Positions 1 to 8,310 of a stretch of 64,000 bases of DNA are shown piece by piece. The stretch is from Planctomycetota bacterium (GTDB taxonomy: Bacteria; Planctomycetota; UBA1135; GCA-002686595). Position numbers and translations under genes: made by a program. The notes below the pieces were generated by a model. That model worked only from the letters and a program-made list of their open reading frames with translations. It was not told the DNA's origin and made no database searches. The DNA is taken from positions 1-64,000 of the forward strand of contig JALWOP010000005.1 of assembly GCA_027083445.1 (NCBI GenBank). Direction: 5' to 3'. Each line of letters begins with the position of its first letter. Position 1 is the first letter of the stretch.

Positions 1-1560
1 ACGCTTCCCCGCCTCGGCCCCGATCCAGTGCAGGAAGTCGTAGTGTTCCAGGTAGATCCCCCCGAGAATCTCGGGGCGCTTCTCCTCCTCTTCGAGCCGA
101 ACATAGGCGGCGTGGGCATCGCTGATCCACTCCGGCGGCCAGCCCTCGCCCCGCCGGTAGGCGGCGTGGATGGCGGCCGTCCTCTCCTGGGCGAAGAGGT
201 GCAGAAGCTCGCAGCCGAGCTCACCACCGGGCCCTCCCCCGCCCCGGTAGAGCCCCGCTTCGACGGCGAGAAGCGCCAGCCGCCGCGCTTCGGAAAGCTC
301 CCCGGCGTCGCGGGCGAAGAGGGCCCGGGCGGCCAGATCGCGAGCCTCTTCCCCTGGATCGGCTTCGCCCGCGAGCCTTTGAGCGGCGTCTTCTTGGAGC
401 AGGCCGCGGAGCTTGTGATCGGTCGTCGTGCGAGCCTGGGCGAGGAGTGCCAGCGCGTCGTCGGGCTCCTCGGACGGGGATTCCTGCGCCTGCCCGCTGT
501 CCAAGAGGGCCGAATCCAAGGCCAGACCGCTCTGGATCGAGGCGAGGGCCCGCGCCCGGGGTAGGTCCGCGGCCATGCGCTGCACCGCCGCCAGGAGCAT
601 GCTGCGCTCGCCCTCGCCCAGGGGCGTCTTCAAGAGCTCGGCACACAGGTCCAACGCCGCATCCCCGTGGCACTGGGCCAGAGCCCGGCGCGCGAGGCGG
701 GCGGCCTCCCGGTCGAAGCCGAAGGCCGCCAGGCGCAGGAGATCGACCTGGTCGGGGGCGTCCCTCGTCCGGGCGTGCACCGTGATCAGGGTGCGCAGGA
801 GCGTTCGCCTTCCAGCCGAGTCGGCGCTTGCGTAGCGCCGTTCGAGCTCCTCGCGGTGCTCGACGCGCGGGCTGGTGAGGAGCTCTTCGAGGTCGAGTTT
901 CCCCTCGGGGCGCGGCTCCGGCCAACCCGCCGCCCCCTCGGCGAAGCCGCGTAGGACGCTGCGGGTGTCCCAGGCGTAGTAGACGTCCATCGACTTGTGT
1001 GCATCCAGGTCGAGGACGAGGTGGCGCGGGGCGATGCGCCGACCGTCGAAGTAGCGCCCGTAAAGCTCCCGTTCGACCTGGATGTGTTCCCCACAGGTCA
1101 CCGTGCCGAAGCGCGGGCAGGGGATGCGGCGACCCTCCTCGTCGTAGTCCCGCGCAGTGTGCCGATAGGTCGAGGCGATCAGGCAGACGTAGGGCTCGAG
1201 CAGGGCCGCCGTTTCGGGGGAGCGGTAGCGCACCCCCGCGAAGTGTTCACTGGCGATCTCGCCATCCATGTTGACCGCGACCAGGATCGGACGCCCCTCC
1301 CTGCGGGCGACGCGCAGAGCGTCCTCGAAGCTGCGCTGCCACTTGACCAGGACCGGTCGGCGCCACTCCTCCGCGGTCGCCGCGCGCCAGGTATCCTCCT
1401 CGAGGGTGTTCGCCGGCAGCGCGGGCGGTGAGCCCAGCCTGCGCGCATCGGGAGAGGGATCGGCGCCCCGCGGGGCAGGGGGAGGCGGGGGATCCTGGGC
1501 CGGCCGGCCGTGGGCGGCCGGGGAGAGGAGCAGGGTCGAGAGCAGGAGGGCTAGGCGCAT
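1..1560 (-). CDS. Secreted thioredoxin-fold protein without CxxC, 3' end beyond window
   Basis: The frame is open for 520 codons from the ATG at 1560 to the left edge with no stop, so the C-terminus is missing. It opens with a signal peptide (MRLALLLSTLLLSPAAHG), then a low-complexity proline-rich linker. Around residues 75-110 comes a thioredoxin_7-like segment (sequence pattern W-x-x-SFEDALRVARREGRPILVAVN). Where a thioredoxin has CxxC it has DGEIASE, so a redox role is unlikely. The rest is helical and alanine/leucine/arginine-rich, resembling a repeat scaffold. The gene at 20279-21628 has the same N-terminal architecture and a matching G-E-x-A-x-E motif. It is transcribed divergently from the SPFH operon. 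The function is unknown; a periplasmic location is inferred. Confidence 0.75.
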   Translation of the reverse strand, partial: MRLALLLSTLLLSPAAHGRPAQDPPPPPAPRGADPSPDARRLGSPPALPANTLEEDTWRAATAEEWRRPVLVKWQRSFEDALRVARREGRPILVAVNMDGEIASEHFAGVRYRSPETAALLEPYVCLIASTYRHTARDYDEEGRRIPCPRFGTVTCGEHIQVERELYGRYFDGRRIAPRHLVLDLDAHKSMDVYYAWDTRSVLRGFAEGAAGWPEPRPEGKLDLEELLTSPRVEHREELERRYASADSAGRRTLLRTLITVHARTRDAPDQVDLLRLAAFGFDREAARLARRALAQCHGDAALDLCAELLKTPLGEGERSMLLAAVQRMAADLPRARALASIQSGLALDSALLDSGQAQESPSEEPDDALALLAQARTTTDHKLRGLLQEDAAQRLAGEADPGEEARDLAARALFARDAGELSEARRLALLAVEAGLYRGGGGPGGELGCELLHLFAQERTAAIHAAYRRGEGWPPEWISDAHAAYVRLEEEEKRPEILGGIYLEHYDFLHWIGAEAGKR

Positions 1561-1706
1561 CTTCAAAGGTCCAAGGCTGCCAGGACCCAAGGGGGGCGGC
1601 AAGCAAGGGTCTGGTGAGGTCTTGGCGGTGCCCCGTACCAACAGCTTCAGTCCAAAGGCGTAGGGCAGCCCCGAACGGGGTATTCTTGCCTGGAATCCGC
1701 GCTCCC

Positions 1707-3515
1707 ATGCCTCCTGTTAGCCCCCGTCAAGTCAGGGACCCCGAGCCGAGGGCTCGTCTCTGGATCGAACACCGCCGCATCGCCGGTTGGGTCTTCCTCT
1801 TGGGCCCCCTGCCCCAGGGGATCGGTTGGCTCGCAGCCGGTTTGTGGATCGCCGAGGCGCGCGTCCTGGCCTTGGCTGCCGCCCCGCTCCTCGGCAGCGC
1901 CGCCCTGCTGGCCGCCCTGCGCCGGCGGCTCGCGGCGCGCGTCCGCGCCGTCGAAAAGGAAGAGGAACCCCCCCGCCCCAGCCGGCGCCTCGCCTTCACC
2001 ATGGGCCTCATCGGCCTGGTGGCCACGGCCCTATTGTGGAAGTACGGCCAGCGGGTGACGCCCGTCCTGCATCTTGGCGCCGGGCCGATCGCCTGGCTCG
2101 GTCCGGCCCGGCTCGGCTGGGTGGTGCTGGCGGCCTTCGGGATCAGCGCCCTCTTTGCCCGCTTCTACGGGGCGACGGAGGGGGCCGTGTTGGCCGAGGC
2201 GCGCGGCCTGGCCGCCTGGCTGCGGGCCGCGGCCTGGCTGAATCTCCTCGCGGGACTCTATCTCCTCTCCCGGGCCTACTACCCAGGCGCGACGCCGGCC
2301 CTGCACACCCTGGCCCACCGCTGCGGCGAGGGTCTACTCGCCATCCTGCTCGTCGAGTCGATTCTGCGCGGGGTGCTGCGCCGGCCCGCTCGGGTCGATC
2401 CGGCCACGGACCTCTTCTTCCTGCGCCTGGTTGCCGCGCGGTGGAATCCGATCTCCAGCCTCTTCGCCACCCTGACCGAGGCCTTCGGGATCGACCTGCG
2501 CGGTACCTGGTCCCTGCGCTTCATCCAGCGCTCCCTTCCGCCGCTCGCCCTGGGGCTGGCGTGCCTCGCCTGGATCGGCAGCTCCCTCACCGTCGTCGAG
2601 AGTGGCGAGGTCGGCGTACTCGAGACCTTCGGTGCGCCGCGGGCCGGCGAGGACCTTTCGCCGGGCCTCGCCCTGCACTGGCCCTGGCCGATTCAGCGCG
2701 TACGGCGGGTCGATGTGGGACGGGTGCGCACCATGCCGATCGGGTTCAGCGGCGGTGACAAGCGGGCCAGCCTGCTGTGGACTCGGCGTCACGCCCAGGA
2801 GGAGTACGCCCTGCTCCTGGGGGGGGGCGAGAACCTGATCACCGTCAACGCCATCCTGCACTATCGCATCGCCGACGCGCGGGCCTACCTCTATCAGGTC
2901 GCGGACGCGGAGCGCACCCTGGCGGCGATCGCCGACCGTGCCCTGATGCAGGTGACCGTCGGCGAGACCCTGGATGGGGTGTTGAGTGAGAATGTGGCCC
3001 TGCTCTCCCAAGCGGTCGAGAGGGCCGTGCAGGGCGAGGCGGACGCCCTCGACCTCGGGATCGAGGTCGTGGACTTCAACCTGATCGGGCTGCACCCGCC
3101 GATGGCGGTCGCCCGCGACTACCAGGCGGTCGTCAGTGCGCAGATCGAGCGCGACACCCTGGAGTACGAGGCCCAGGCCGATCGGGAGCGCGCTCTGCCG
3201 GGAGCCGCTGCGCGGGCCCGCAAGACCCTGGGGGCGGCTCGCGCCGAGGCCGAGCGCCGCACCGCCCTGGCCCGGGGCGAGAGCGAAGCCTTCAGGGCCC
3301 AGGCCGAAGCCAGCCGCGCCGCGCCCGATCTCTTCCGCTTCCGGCGCCTGCTCGAAGCCCGTGAAAAACAGCTCCGGGGCCGACCCTTCGTCGTCCTGGA
3401 CAAGCGTCTCGAAGAGCAGGGCGCGGTGATTCGCGCCACGGGCGATCCCCTGGCGGACGGGCGCGTGCCGCCTGAACCCGACATTCCAAAGCCCATCGAC
3501 CTGGAGGACCTATGA
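1707..3515 (+). CDS. hflK: HflK-like SPFH protein with multi-pass N-terminal membrane region
   Basis: The protein has 602 residues from the ATG at 1707 (MPPVSPRQ). Upstream in-frame codons run through the neighbouring gene's antisense and look non-coding. The first ~300 residues contain several hydrophobic segments. A final membrane segment (LALGLACLAWIGSSL) leads into an SPFH/band-7 domain starting TVVESGEVGVLETFG, followed by an Ala/Glu/Arg-rich coiled coil. HflK with HflC forms a ring-shaped inner-membrane scaffold that in E. coli modulates the FtsH protease. E. coli HflK is about 420 residues with a single transmembrane segment, so the long polytopic N-terminus is unusual. It is the first gene of a four-gene chain and overlaps the next by 4 bp. 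Confidence 0.85.
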   Translation: MPPVSPRQVRDPEPRARLWIEHRRIAGWVFLLGPLPQGIGWLAAGLWIAEARVLALAAAPLLGSAALLAALRRRLAARVRAVEKEEEPPRPSRRLAFTMGLIGLVATALLWKYGQRVTPVLHLGAGPIAWLGPARLGWVVLAAFGISALFARFYGATEGAVLAEARGLAAWLRAAAWLNLLAGLYLLSRAYYPGATPALHTLAHRCGEGLLAILLVESILRGVLRRPARVDPATDLFFLRLVAARWNPISSLFATLTEAFGIDLRGTWSLRFIQRSLPPLALGLACLAWIGSSLTVVESGEVGVLETFGAPRAGEDLSPGLALHWPWPIQRVRRVDVGRVRTMPIGFSGGDKRASLLWTRRHAQEEYALLLGGGENLITVNAILHYRIADARAYLYQVADAERTLAAIADRALMQVTVGETLDGVLSENVALLSQAVERAVQGEADALDLGIEVVDFNLIGLHPPMAVARDYQAVVSAQIERDTLEYEAQADRERALPGAAARARKTLGAARAEAERRTALARGESEAFRAQAEASRAAPDLFRFRRLLEAREKQLRGRPFVVLDKRLEEQGAVIRATGDPLADGRVPPEPDIPKPIDLEDL

Positions 3516-4477
3516 GCAGCAATATCCTGCGTTGGATCGTGGGCTGCGTCACCCTTGCCGCGCTGGTCCTCTACGCCACCGCCTTCCAAGTTCGCGAGGG
3601 GCGCACCGCCCTCGTGACCCGCTTCGGGGATCCGGTGCGCACGATCGATGAGAGCGGGTTGCATTGGAAGCTACCCTGGCCGATCGATCGCGCGCGCCTG
3701 TTCGACCGGCGCTGGCGTGTCTTCGAGACGCGGCATGGTGAGACGCTCACCCGGGACAAGAAGAACGTCATCCTGCTGGCCTATGCGGTCTGGCGCATCG
3801 GGGATCCCTGGACCTACCTGCGCGCGGTGGGATCGGAAGAAGCTGCCGCCGAGCGGCTCGATAGTCTCATGCTCGATGCCCAGGCCCAGGTCATCAGCGG
3901 ACACGACCTTTCGGCCCTGGTTTCGACCGACGAGGAGGAGCTGGCGGTGGATCGCATCGAAGAGGAGCTGCTCGCGGCGGTCCAGGAGGCGAGTTCGCGC
4001 TACGGCATCGAGGTCAGTAAGGTCGGCTTCAAGCGCCTCTCCCTGCCCGAGGAGAACATCACCAAGGTCTTCGGACACATGCGTGCCGAGCGGGCTCGGG
4101 AGGCGGCGGGCTTCCAGGCCTCGGGCGAGCGCAAGGCGGCCGAAATCCGGGCCGAAACCGACGAAGAGGTGGCCAAGATCAAGGCCGAGGCCCAGGAGGA
4201 GGCCGCGCGCATCCTGGGAGAGGCCGAGGCGCAGGCAGCAGCGATCTACGCCGCCGCCCAGGCCCTCGACCCCAGCCTGTACCGCTTCCTGCGTAAGCTG
4301 CAGGCTCTCGAGAGCGTGCTCGGCGGGGATGCCAAGGCGAGTCTCATCCTGCGTACCGACAGCGCGCCCTTCGGTCTGCTCGGGGAGTCGGTGCCCGGTA
4401 TCGAGGCGCGGGAAGTCGCGCCCGTCCTGGATGAAGCGCCCCACGAGAGTTCCGAAAGTCGGGGTGGCGATCAGTGA
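3512..4477 (+). CDS. hflC: HflC-like SPFH protein (protease modulator)
   Basis: This 321-residue protein has one N-terminal transmembrane helix (residues ~5-25) followed directly by an SPFH domain (FQVREGRTALVTRFGDPVRTI). A long charged coiled coil rich in Ala/Glu follows (residues ~190-245). The length is close to E. coli HflC (334). The ATG overlaps the HflK stop in ATGA, indicating translational coupling. The partner is inferred to be the HflK-like protein upstream, and the complex should sit in the inner membrane with the SPFH domain on the periplasmic side. Assignment to the HflC side of the pair rests on length, simple topology and gene order. Confidence 0.88.
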   Translation: MSSNILRWIVGCVTLAALVLYATAFQVREGRTALVTRFGDPVRTIDESGLHWKLPWPIDRARLFDRRWRVFETRHGETLTRDKKNVILLAYAVWRIGDPWTYLRAVGSEEAAAERLDSLMLDAQAQVISGHDLSALVSTDEEELAVDRIEEELLAAVQEASSRYGIEVSKVGFKRLSLPEENITKVFGHMRAERAREAAGFQASGERKAAEIRAETDEEVAKIKAEAQEEAARILGEAEAQAAAIYAAAQALDPSLYRFLRKLQALESVLGGDAKASLILRTDSAPFGLLGESVPGIEAREVAPVLDEAPHESSESRGGDQ

Positions 4478-5532
4478 AGCGCGGCACCCTGAAGAGCGAA
4501 GCCCCCCATCCCCAGCGGCAGGGGAGTGAGGCACTGCGCATGGCGCAGCCGCTCCTCGCGGGCTTCGGCTTGATTCTGCGCACCTACCACTGGCCGCTGC
4601 TCATTCTGACTCTGCTCTACCTGGGCTCGGGTTCCACGGTGGTGAAGCCGGGCCAGGTCGCCCTGGTCCTGCGTCTGGGCCGGCTGGTGGGAGAGACTCC
4701 CGCCGAGCAGATCCACCGCCCGGGTTTCCTCTTTGCCTGGCCACGTCCGCTCGACGAGATCGTGCGCGTCGACGTGGAGAGCGTGCGCAGCCTGGAGATC
4801 GACGATCTGACCTACAATCCCACGGGCGGACGCAGCGTGGCCACCTTCGCGCGCCGTGACACGATCGACCCGGAGGTGGACGGATACTTTCTGACCGGCG
4901 ATCGCAACGTGCTGCAGGCGCGCATTCTGGCCCGCTACCGGGTGCGAGACCCCATCGCCTGGACCTTCGAACAGGCCCAGCCCGAGGCGGCTCTGCGGGA
5001 TGCGATCCTGGCCGCCATGGTGCGCACGGCGGGGGAGATGTCCGTCGATGCCGTGCTCAAATCCGAGGGGCGTACCGCGCTGCCGCGGCTCGCCCTGGAG
5101 CGGGCGCAACTCGAGTGCGACCGCCATCGCTTGGGGGTCGAGTTGCTGGCCTTGGAGCTGCCTGAGCTGCGCCCGCCGCAGCAGGTTCAGGATGCCTTCA
5201 GCGGGGTGATCGACGCGGCGATCACCGCCATCACCGTCATCGAGGAGGCCCGCCGCTACCAGGCGACCGAGGTGCCCGGGGCCAAGGCCGAGGCGCGGCG
5301 CATCCTCTCCGACGCGCGCAGCACGGCCGAGGCGCGCACGGCCCGAGCCCGGGGCGAAGCGGATGCCTTCCGTTCCCTGTTGGCCCAGGCCGAGAAGGAG
5401 GGCCCCCTGCTGCGGGAACGGCTCTACCGCGAGAGTTTGGAGCGGGCCCTGGCCCGCGTGACCCTGCGTCTCTTGCCTCCGCCTCCCGACGGGAAGCGCT
5501 ACTCCGACTTCCGCATCACGGTGCCCTTCTGA
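4474..5532 (+). CDS. Third SPFH-domain protein (HflK-like)
   Basis: This is a 352-residue SPFH protein starting at GTG 4474, which overlaps the hflC stop (GTGA). A membrane helix at about residues 34-52 (WPLLILTLLYLGSG) is followed by an SPFH domain (STVVKPGQVALVLRLGRL), a large insert, and an Ala/Arg/Glu coiled coil near residues 255-310. It clearly belongs to the superfamily but is distinct from both upstream genes. A third tandem SPFH gene is not part of the classical hflKC pair. Its direct fusion in the transcript to a metal ATPase suggests these proteins scaffold or quality-control that pump. That is inference from context only. Confidence 0.8.
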   Translation: MKRGTLKSEAPHPQRQGSEALRMAQPLLAGFGLILRTYHWPLLILTLLYLGSGSTVVKPGQVALVLRLGRLVGETPAEQIHRPGFLFAWPRPLDEIVRVDVESVRSLEIDDLTYNPTGGRSVATFARRDTIDPEVDGYFLTGDRNVLQARILARYRVRDPIAWTFEQAQPEAALRDAILAAMVRTAGEMSVDAVLKSEGRTALPRLALERAQLECDRHRLGVELLALELPELRPPQQVQDAFSGVIDAAITAITVIEEARRYQATEVPGAKAEARRILSDARSTAEARTARARGEADAFRSLLAQAEKEGPLLRERLYRESLERALARVTLRLLPPPPDGKRYSDFRITVPF

Positions 5533-7478
5533 TGAATCCTCCCCCGGCTCAGGCAGCGGAAGCCCCGCGCGCCCTCGGCATCGAGGACTTCGAAGCCCCC
5601 TTGACCGCGGAGGAGCGGCGCTCGATTGCCGCGCAGCTCGGACCGCTGCTCGCCGGTGCGGGCATCCTGGCCCTGGCCTCCCTCTTCCGCTGGCTCAACC
5701 CGGATCAGGCCCAGCTCGCGAGCGCCTTGCAGGCCTGCGCGGCGCTCTTGGTTTCGGTGCCGATCCTGCGCCGTGGCTTGGCGGGTTTTTTGGCCCGTCA
5801 GGCGACCGATCTGACCGACCAACTCGTCTCCCTGGCGATCCTGGCGGCCATGGCGACCGGCGACTTCGTCACCGCCACCCTGGTGCCGCTCTTCCTGGAG
5901 CTCGGGCACCTCTTCGAGGAGCGCTCCTCGCGCGGTGCGCGGGCGGCGATCGAGGGGATTCGGCGCCTCTCGGCCCAGGAGGCGACTCTCTGGCGGGACG
6001 GAGTGGAGAGCCGCGTCGATCCCGACGAACTCCGTGTCGGCGACCGCGTCGTGGTACGACCGGGGGAGGTCATTCCCGTCGACGGCGAGATCGAGGAGGG
6101 GCACTCCTCGGTCGACCAGGCGCCGATCACCGGGGAGTCGGTCTACGAGGACGTCGGTCCAGGCGAGGCGGTCTATAGCGGCACGATCAACCTGGGGGGG
6201 CTCTTGCGCGTGCGCGCCACCCGTGTCGGCCACGCCTCGGTCATCGGGCGAGTGCTCGAGGTCCTGCGCCGGGTCGAGTCCTCGAAGCTGCCGGTGCTGC
6301 GCCTTCTGGAGCGTTATGCGGGTGTCTACCTGCCGGTGGTCCTCTCCGTTGCCGGGGTGACCCTCTTCTTCACCGGCCAGCTCGATCGGGCGGTGGCGGT
6401 GCTGGTCGTGTCGTGTCCCTGCGCCCTGGTCCTGGCCGGTCCCGCCGCCATGGTCGTGGCCATGACCGCCTCGACTCGGCGCAGCATCTTGATCAAGAGC
6501 GCGGGCTTCTTGGAGACGGTTGCCGACGTCGACACCCTGGTGCTCGACAAGACCGGAACGGTCACGGTCGGTGCCCTCTCCCTCGATCGGATCTTCCCCC
6601 TGGAGAGCCTCGCGGAAGAGGAGGTCTTGGCCCTGGCGGCGAGTTGTGCCCAGGGCTCCCTGCACCCTGTCTCCAAGGCGGTCACCACTGCGGCCGTCGA
6701 ACGCGGCATCAGCTTTCAGCCCGCCCGCGAGATGAGCGAGGTACCCGGCCGCGGGGTCGAGGCACCGAGCGAAGAGGGCACCGTTCGCCTGGGCCGGGCG
6801 GATTGGCTCGCGGCGCTTGGGGTGCATGGAGATTTCGATCCTCCCGTACCGGGGCCGGGGGTCTGGCTGGCCCGCGGGAACGAACTCCTGGCCTATCTGT
6901 CCCTGATCGACCGTCCGCGGCAGGAGGCGGCTCTGGCCCTGCGGCGTACGCGCGACCTGGGCATCGATCGGCTCGTGCTCTTGACCGGAGACCGGGAAGA
7001 GGTTGCACGGGAGGTGGGGAGCCAACTCGGCTTCGATGCCTATGTGGCTGAGGTCTTGCCCGAAGAGAAACTCGACATCGTGCGCGAAGAGCAAGCCGCC
7101 GGCCACCGCGTGATGATGGTGGGGGACGGGATCAACGACGCCCTGGCCCTCTCCGGAGCGGATGTCGGAGTGGCCATCGGAGCACGCATCAACGAGGTCG
7201 CCTTGGGGGGTGCCGATGTGGCCCTGATGAGCGCCGACCTGGAGCGCCTACCGCTCATGATGCGCTTGGCGGAACGTACGCGCTCGACCGTCGTGCAAAA
7301 CGCAGTCATCGGGACCCTCTTCTCGGTCGGCATGATCGCCCTGGCGTCGGCGGGGGTGATCAGCGCCCTGGCGGGAGCGGCCCTGCACAATGCGGGTGCG
7401 GTCTTCGTGATCGCCAACTCCTCGCGCCTCCTCGGCAGTATCGACCTGGAGTTGGGCAGCGAGCAGGAATCGAGTTGA
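5532..7478 (+). CDS. P1B-type heavy-metal translocating ATPase
   Basis: The protein has 648 residues. The ATG shares one base with the upstream stop. Motifs visible are TGES (~200), the transmembrane metal site SCPCAL (Cys295-Pro-Cys297), the phosphorylation loop DKTGT (Asp339), the HP nucleotide-site motif (SLHPVSKAV) and the hinge GDGINDALAL. The CPC motif and HP dipeptide define the P1B family, which exports Cu, Zn, Cd or related cations. The N-terminus has no CxxC HMA metal-binding domain, only a short leader before the first helices. The substrate cannot be fixed from these motifs; the plain CPC fits Zn/Cd/Pb or Cu pumps. It is the last gene of the SPFH operon and ends 3 bp from the convergent TerC-like gene. 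Confidence 0.93.
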   Translation: MNPPPAQAAEAPRALGIEDFEAPLTAEERRSIAAQLGPLLAGAGILALASLFRWLNPDQAQLASALQACAALLVSVPILRRGLAGFLARQATDLTDQLVSLAILAAMATGDFVTATLVPLFLELGHLFEERSSRGARAAIEGIRRLSAQEATLWRDGVESRVDPDELRVGDRVVVRPGEVIPVDGEIEEGHSSVDQAPITGESVYEDVGPGEAVYSGTINLGGLLRVRATRVGHASVIGRVLEVLRRVESSKLPVLRLLERYAGVYLPVVLSVAGVTLFFTGQLDRAVAVLVVSCPCALVLAGPAAMVVAMTASTRRSILIKSAGFLETVADVDTLVLDKTGTVTVGALSLDRIFPLESLAEEEVLALAASCAQGSLHPVSKAVTTAAVERGISFQPAREMSEVPGRGVEAPSEEGTVRLGRADWLAALGVHGDFDPPVPGPGVWLARGNELLAYLSLIDRPRQEAALALRRTRDLGIDRLVLLTGDREEVAREVGSQLGFDAYVAEVLPEEKLDIVREEQAAGHRVMMVGDGINDALALSGADVGVAIGARINEVALGGADVALMSADLERLPLMMRLAERTRSTVVQNAVIGTLFSVGMIALASAGVISALAGAALHNAGAVFVIANSSRLLGSIDLELGSEQESS

Positions 7479-7481
7479 CCG

Positions 7482-8246
7482 TCACTCCGAACTGCGCTCG
7501 AGGGCCTTTTCCAGGCGAGGCTCGTGGAGATCGACCGGAGGGGTGCGGGATTTCATGCGCAGGTTGAGCATCTCCACCAGGATGGAGAAGCCCATCGCGA
7601 AATAGATATAGCCCTTGGAGACATGGGCCCCGCAGCCTTCCACCAGCAGGGTGAAGCCGATCAGGAGCAGGAAGGAGAGGGCCAGCATCTTCACCGTGGG
7701 GTGCTTCTCGATGAAGTTCGCCACGGTATCGGCGGTCAGCATCATGATGCCGACGGCGATGACCACGGCCAGGATCATGATCGAGAGGTGCTCCGCCATC
7801 CCGACCGCGGTGATGACCGAGTCGAGGGAGAAGACCAGGTCGAGGATCATGATCTGAATCAAGACCGCCCGCAACGTGGGGGGCGCGGGCCTCTTGCCCT
7901 CCTGGACCTCGGCTCCCTCCAGCTTGTTGTGGATCTCGTGCGTGGCCTTGGCGATCAGAAAGAGGCCGCCGAGAACCAGGATCATGTCTCGCCCGGAGAA
8001 CCCATGTCCGAACAGTTCGAACAGATCCGCCGTCAAGCGCATCACCGCCCCGAGGGAGAGCAAGAGAGCGATGCGGCCCAGCATGGCGAGACCCAGTCCG
8101 ACGCGGCGGGCTCGGTGCTGCTGGTGTTCCGGCAGGCGTCCGGAGAGGATCGAGATGAAGACCATGTTGTCGATGCCGAGCACGATCTCGAGCACGGTCA
8201 AGGTCAAGAGGGCGATCCAGGCCTCGGGTTCGCTGATCCACGCCAT
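7482..8246 (-). CDS. TerC/YoaE-family integral membrane protein
   Basis: This is a 254-residue polytopic membrane protein. The ATG at 8246 (MAWISEPEAW) has AAAGGA upstream and was preferred over longer in-frame extensions. Two family signatures are visible: EIVLGIDNMVF near the start and DLVFSLDSVITAVG in the middle, each with acidic residues inside a helix. TerC-family proteins are linked to tellurite resistance and to metal (Mn or Ca) handling, in some species loading metal onto exoenzymes. It converges on the metal ATPase with a 3-bp gap, so the two are not co-transcribed, but both fit metal homeostasis. The C-terminal tail is charged. Confidence 0.9.
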   Translation of the reverse strand: MAWISEPEAWIALLTLTVLEIVLGIDNMVFISILSGRLPEHQQHRARRVGLGLAMLGRIALLLSLGAVMRLTADLFELFGHGFSGRDMILVLGGLFLIAKATHEIHNKLEGAEVQEGKRPAPPTLRAVLIQIMILDLVFSLDSVITAVGMAEHLSIMILAVVIAVGIMMLTADTVANFIEKHPTVKMLALSFLLLIGFTLLVEGCGAHVSKGYIYFAMGFSILVEMLNLRMKSRTPPVDLHEPRLEKALERSSE

Positions 8247-8310
8247 GGGGGGTCCTTTCCGACCGGCCAGGGTAGCGGTGTCGGGGGGAGGTTCTAGGTA
8301 TCCTGGTCGA

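Noticed and set aside
28-564. 178-codon plus-strand frame at the left edge
   Set aside because: It lies wholly opposite the minus-strand thioredoxin-fold gene (1-1560), which has a signal peptide and recognisable motifs; the plus-strand product has no recognisable feature.
1428-1706. Longer N-terminus for the HflK-like gene
   Set aside because: The extra 93 codons are Arg/Gly/Pro-rich, overlap the divergent gene and resemble noncoding translation; ATG 1707 fits the coding start.
5499-7106. 535-codon minus-strand frame opposite the metal ATPase
   Set aside because: A GC-driven antisense shadow; the plus strand holds all P1B-ATPase motifs.
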